Assembly: GCA_000824845.1 (NCBI GenBank)
Contig: CCNC01000076.1
Coordinates: 1-56,519 of the forward strand
Length of the DNA: 56,519 bases
Direction of reading: 5' to 3'
From: Mesorhizobium sp. ORS 3359
GTDB taxonomy: Bacteria > Pseudomonadota > Alphaproteobacteria > Rhizobiales > Rhizobiaceae
Position 1 is the first letter of the stretch. Every line of letters starts with the position of its first letter. Below, one piece after another: positions 54,852-56,519 of this stretch. The position numbers and the translations under genes were made by a program. The notes beneath the pieces were generated by a model. The model saw only the letters and a program-made list of their open reading frames with translations, was not told the DNA's origin and ran no database searches.

Positions 54852-54927
54852 TGGTGCCGCTTGCGTGACTCGAACACGCGACCCCATCATTACGAATGAT
54901 GTGCTCTACCAACTGAGCTAAAGCGGC
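54852..54927 (-). tRNA. tRNA-Thr (anticodon CGU)
   Basis: A 76-nt cloverleaf on the minus strand. The acceptor arms are GCCGCTT (5') and AAGCGGC (3') followed by ACCA with CCA encoded. The D-arm has AGCTCAGTTGGTAGAGC, the anticodon arm has CATCATTCGTAATGATG (anticodon CGT), and the T-arm has GTTCGAGTC. The 3' end points towards the dehydratase cluster, the side on which islands usually insert. Confidence 0.95.
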
Positions 54928-55233
54928 CCGGGAAGCGTCAGGCTTCCAGAATGGGCTGCGTGATAGACTCAACCGCTCGCTAATTCAAGATGGGCAGCGG
55001 CGAATTCCGGCCTCTTTGCCGGCAATTCCCATCTACGGTTACCGCGCAACGGCAGCGGCCGCGGCGCGCGGTGGCGTCCAAGCCGGCTGCTCCACGGCCA
55101 CATCGCCCGGAGTGTCCGTGACGAAAAATGTTGATTCTCCAGCAAAAAACGCCGAAATGGCGTTGGATACGCCGGCAAGGCAGCCGCTCGCCCGTTGATC
55201 GATTGGCCGCCTCCGGCTAACGATCAGGGAACT
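54928..55233. other. Divergent intergenic region, tRNA-Thr versus hypothetical gene
   Basis: 306 bp that should hold the tRNA-Thr promoter (minus strand) and that of the hypothetical gene (plus strand). An imperfect dyad, CCGGC...GCCGG flanked by GAATT and AATTC, lies near 55000-55025. No gene is recognised. Confidence 0.35.
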
Positions 55234-56457
55234 GTGAGCGAACGCGCAGAGGGAGCTCGCTTGGACCCCATCGAGAAAGCGATCCGCAATGCCTTCGAGA
55301 AAGGCAATGCCGAGGACCGGGCGTTCCGCGAGAAGGTCTATCGATCGGCCTTTGCCGCGCTGGACCGCGTGCTGCAGGCCAATCCGAACATCACGGTCGA
55401 GGCCGCCATCAGCCGCCGCAAGGCGGTGCAGGCCAAGATCACTGAGATTGAATCGGAGTTCCTGCCCGCCGTGCCCGATGTGACGCTGCCGCCGGAAAAC
55501 GTCGCGCGTGCCGGCAACGGCGCGCCGGATCCCCGCGTCGAAGCGCCGGCGGTATCGTCCGCGCCTTCGGTCGACGCGCCGCTGCCGCCGTCGCAATCCG
55601 CACCCTCGCCCTCGATCACCGTCGACGGACCGGTGCAGCCCGATGCTTCGGACCAGCCGCGTTCGCGCGTGCTGCCGCGCGTGCCCGACATCATGCCGGA
55701 CGAGACGGCGCTTCCCGATGCGCCGTCGCTCGATGATTCGCCGGGCGCTCCCGTCGGCAACGGCGCCCAGGTCGCGCCCGACCGCGATGAGCGGCGGATC
55801 AGGGGCCGGCGCCTGCCGCTGACCGCGATCTTCGTCGTCGCGACATTGCTCGCCGCCGCCGGCATCGGTCTCTACTTCGCCAAGCAGACCGGCGTCTTCA
55901 AGACGGCGGCCGAGCTCGACACCGGCCCGCCGGAACCGACGCCGACCCTTGACAGCGAGGACTCCTCGCAGCCGGGCGACACCGGTTCGCCGCAGAAGCC
56001 GGGCGAGGCGGACCAGTCGAAGAACTGGATCAACGTCTTCTCGCCCGCCGATCCGACCCATGTCAGCGCGCCGTCCGACGCCGGCGCCGACGTGATGAAG
56101 GACGACACCGGTCAGTTCCTGCGCATCCGCTCCGGCGCTTCCGGTTCGGCCATTGCCTTCGATGTCGGCCAGGGCGTGCTGGAGAAGCTTGTCGGCAAGC
56201 ACGCCATGTTCGACATCGTCGCCCGCTCCGAAGAGGGCAAGGAGACGCAGATATCGGTCGACTGCAATTTCGGCGATCTCGGCGATTGCGGCCGCAAGCG
56301 CTACGCCGTCGGCCACGAACGCAACGAATATCTGTTCGACGTGCAGTTCCCGGACAAGCATCCGGGCGCCGCCGGCACCATCGCCATCAACTCCGACATC
56401 GACCAGAAGGGCAAGTCGGTCGATATCTACGAGATACGCGTTTCGATCGCGCAGTGA
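55234..56457 (+). CDS. Hypothetical single-pass membrane protein
   Basis: A 407-residue protein I do not recognise. Residues 1 to about 75 are charged and probably helical (DPIEKAIRNAFEKGNAEDRA). A low-complexity Pro/Ala/Ser-rich linker follows to about residue 175, then a basic patch (RRIRGRRL) and one membrane helix (LPLTAIFVVATLLAAAGIGL). A Pro/Ser/Asp-rich linker leads to a compact C-terminal domain of about 130 residues that could be a periplasmic carbohydrate-binding-like beta fold. The basic patch before the helix puts the N-terminus in the cytoplasm. I chose GTG 55234, preceded by AGGGA, over TTG 55195. It is next to tRNA-Thr and probably part of the core chromosome. Confidence 0.8.
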   Translation: MSERAEGARLDPIEKAIRNAFEKGNAEDRAFREKVYRSAFAALDRVLQANPNITVEAAISRRKAVQAKITEIESEFLPAVPDVTLPPENVARAGNGAPDPRVEAPAVSSAPSVDAPLPPSQSAPSPSITVDGPVQPDASDQPRSRVLPRVPDIMPDETALPDAPSLDDSPGAPVGNGAQVAPDRDERRIRGRRLPLTAIFVVATLLAAAGIGLYFAKQTGVFKTAAELDTGPPEPTPTLDSEDSSQPGDTGSPQKPGEADQSKNWINVFSPADPTHVSAPSDAGADVMKDDTGQFLRIRSGASGSAIAFDVGQGVLEKLVGKHAMFDIVARSEEGKETQISVDCNFGDLGDCGRKRYAVGHERNEYLFDVQFPDKHPGAAGTIAINSDIDQKGKSVDIYEIRVSIAQ

Positions 56458-56496
56458 TCGCGTCGTCGTATCCGGTCCAAGCAGGCGGCTTGTTGA

Positions 56497-56516
56497 CTAG
56501 AGCGGGATGAAAATGT
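56497..56516 (+). repeat. Short dispersed repeat, right copy
   Basis: ctagagcgggatgaaaatgt, the exact reverse complement of bases 1-20. It lies 40 bp after the hypothetical gene. A possible partial relative, CTAGAGCGG, is at 48602-48610 between two convergent genes. Confidence 0.6.
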
Positions 56517-56519
56517 TTG

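Noticed and set aside
54511..54972. 154-residue N-terminal extension of the dehydratase
   Set aside because: It would run through the tRNA-Thr gene, and the diol dehydratase family starts at the ATG at 54510.

Overview
The window looks like chromosomal DNA of a Mesorhizobium-like alphaproteobacterium (Rhizobiales). This rests on high GC coding sequence, dense runs of ABC importers and amino-acid catabolic genes, rhizobial-type tyrosine recombinases and a short dispersed repeat. It is inference from gene content; no ribosomal RNA or species marker is present. Positions 1-20 and 56497-56516 are perfect inverted copies of one 20-mer, so the window may be a whole short-read contig broken at repeats.

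Layout. (1) 1-909: a 5'-truncated, internally deleted integrase remnant, then DNA without a recognisable gene. (2) 910-8439: a carbohydrate-uptake locus, with a ROK regulator, an RbsBAC-type importer with two different permeases, and two paralogous SGNH/GDSL esterases, one on each side of the transporter. (3) 8768-44903: a candidate 36.1-kb genomic island bounded by perfect 15-bp direct repeats that resemble a tRNA 3' end (both end in CCA). A frameshifted tyrosine integrase pseudogene lies directly inside the left repeat. (4) 45334-54510: a second catabolic cluster centred on a fused B12-dependent diol dehydratase. (5) tRNA-Thr(CGU) and one hypothetical membrane protein at the right end.

The island carries linked amino-acid and amine catabolic modules. 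10438-16008 is an aldehyde dehydrogenase, DSD1-type PLP enzyme, RidA and FAD amino-acid oxidase operon, divergent from a LysR gene; it could degrade D-3-hydroxyamino acids. 16166-25427 holds a DadA-like oxidase, a LysR regulator, hyuA-hyuB, the small Fe-S and FAD subunits of an opine-oxidase-like dehydrogenase, and a second DadA-like protein. 25652-36818 holds an Lrp/AsnC regulator, a dipeptide-type ABC importer, two HAD hydrolases, an omega-aminotransferase, a GNAT and a PuuB-like amine oxidase. 36831-44600 is a six-gene operon (ArgE-like deacetylase, GhrA-like reductase, cupin, aldehyde dehydrogenase, tartrate/D-malate-type dehydrogenase, succinate-semialdehyde-type dehydrogenase) divergent from a second GNAT. 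Several families occur in pairs (DadA-like, GNAT, HAD).

The 45-54.5 kb cluster is the best candidate for something undescribed. The diol dehydratase large and medium subunits are fused into one 756-residue protein. By alignment from memory to the Klebsiella enzyme, all catalytic residues are kept but two substrate-pocket residues differ (Ser301 to Asp, Gln336 to Ala). No microcompartment or reactivase gene is visible. Its neighbours are an APC permease, an isochorismatase-fold hydrolase, two SDRs, a class III aminotransferase-fold protein and an APH-fold kinase. I infer catabolism of an amino-alcohol or larger polyol.
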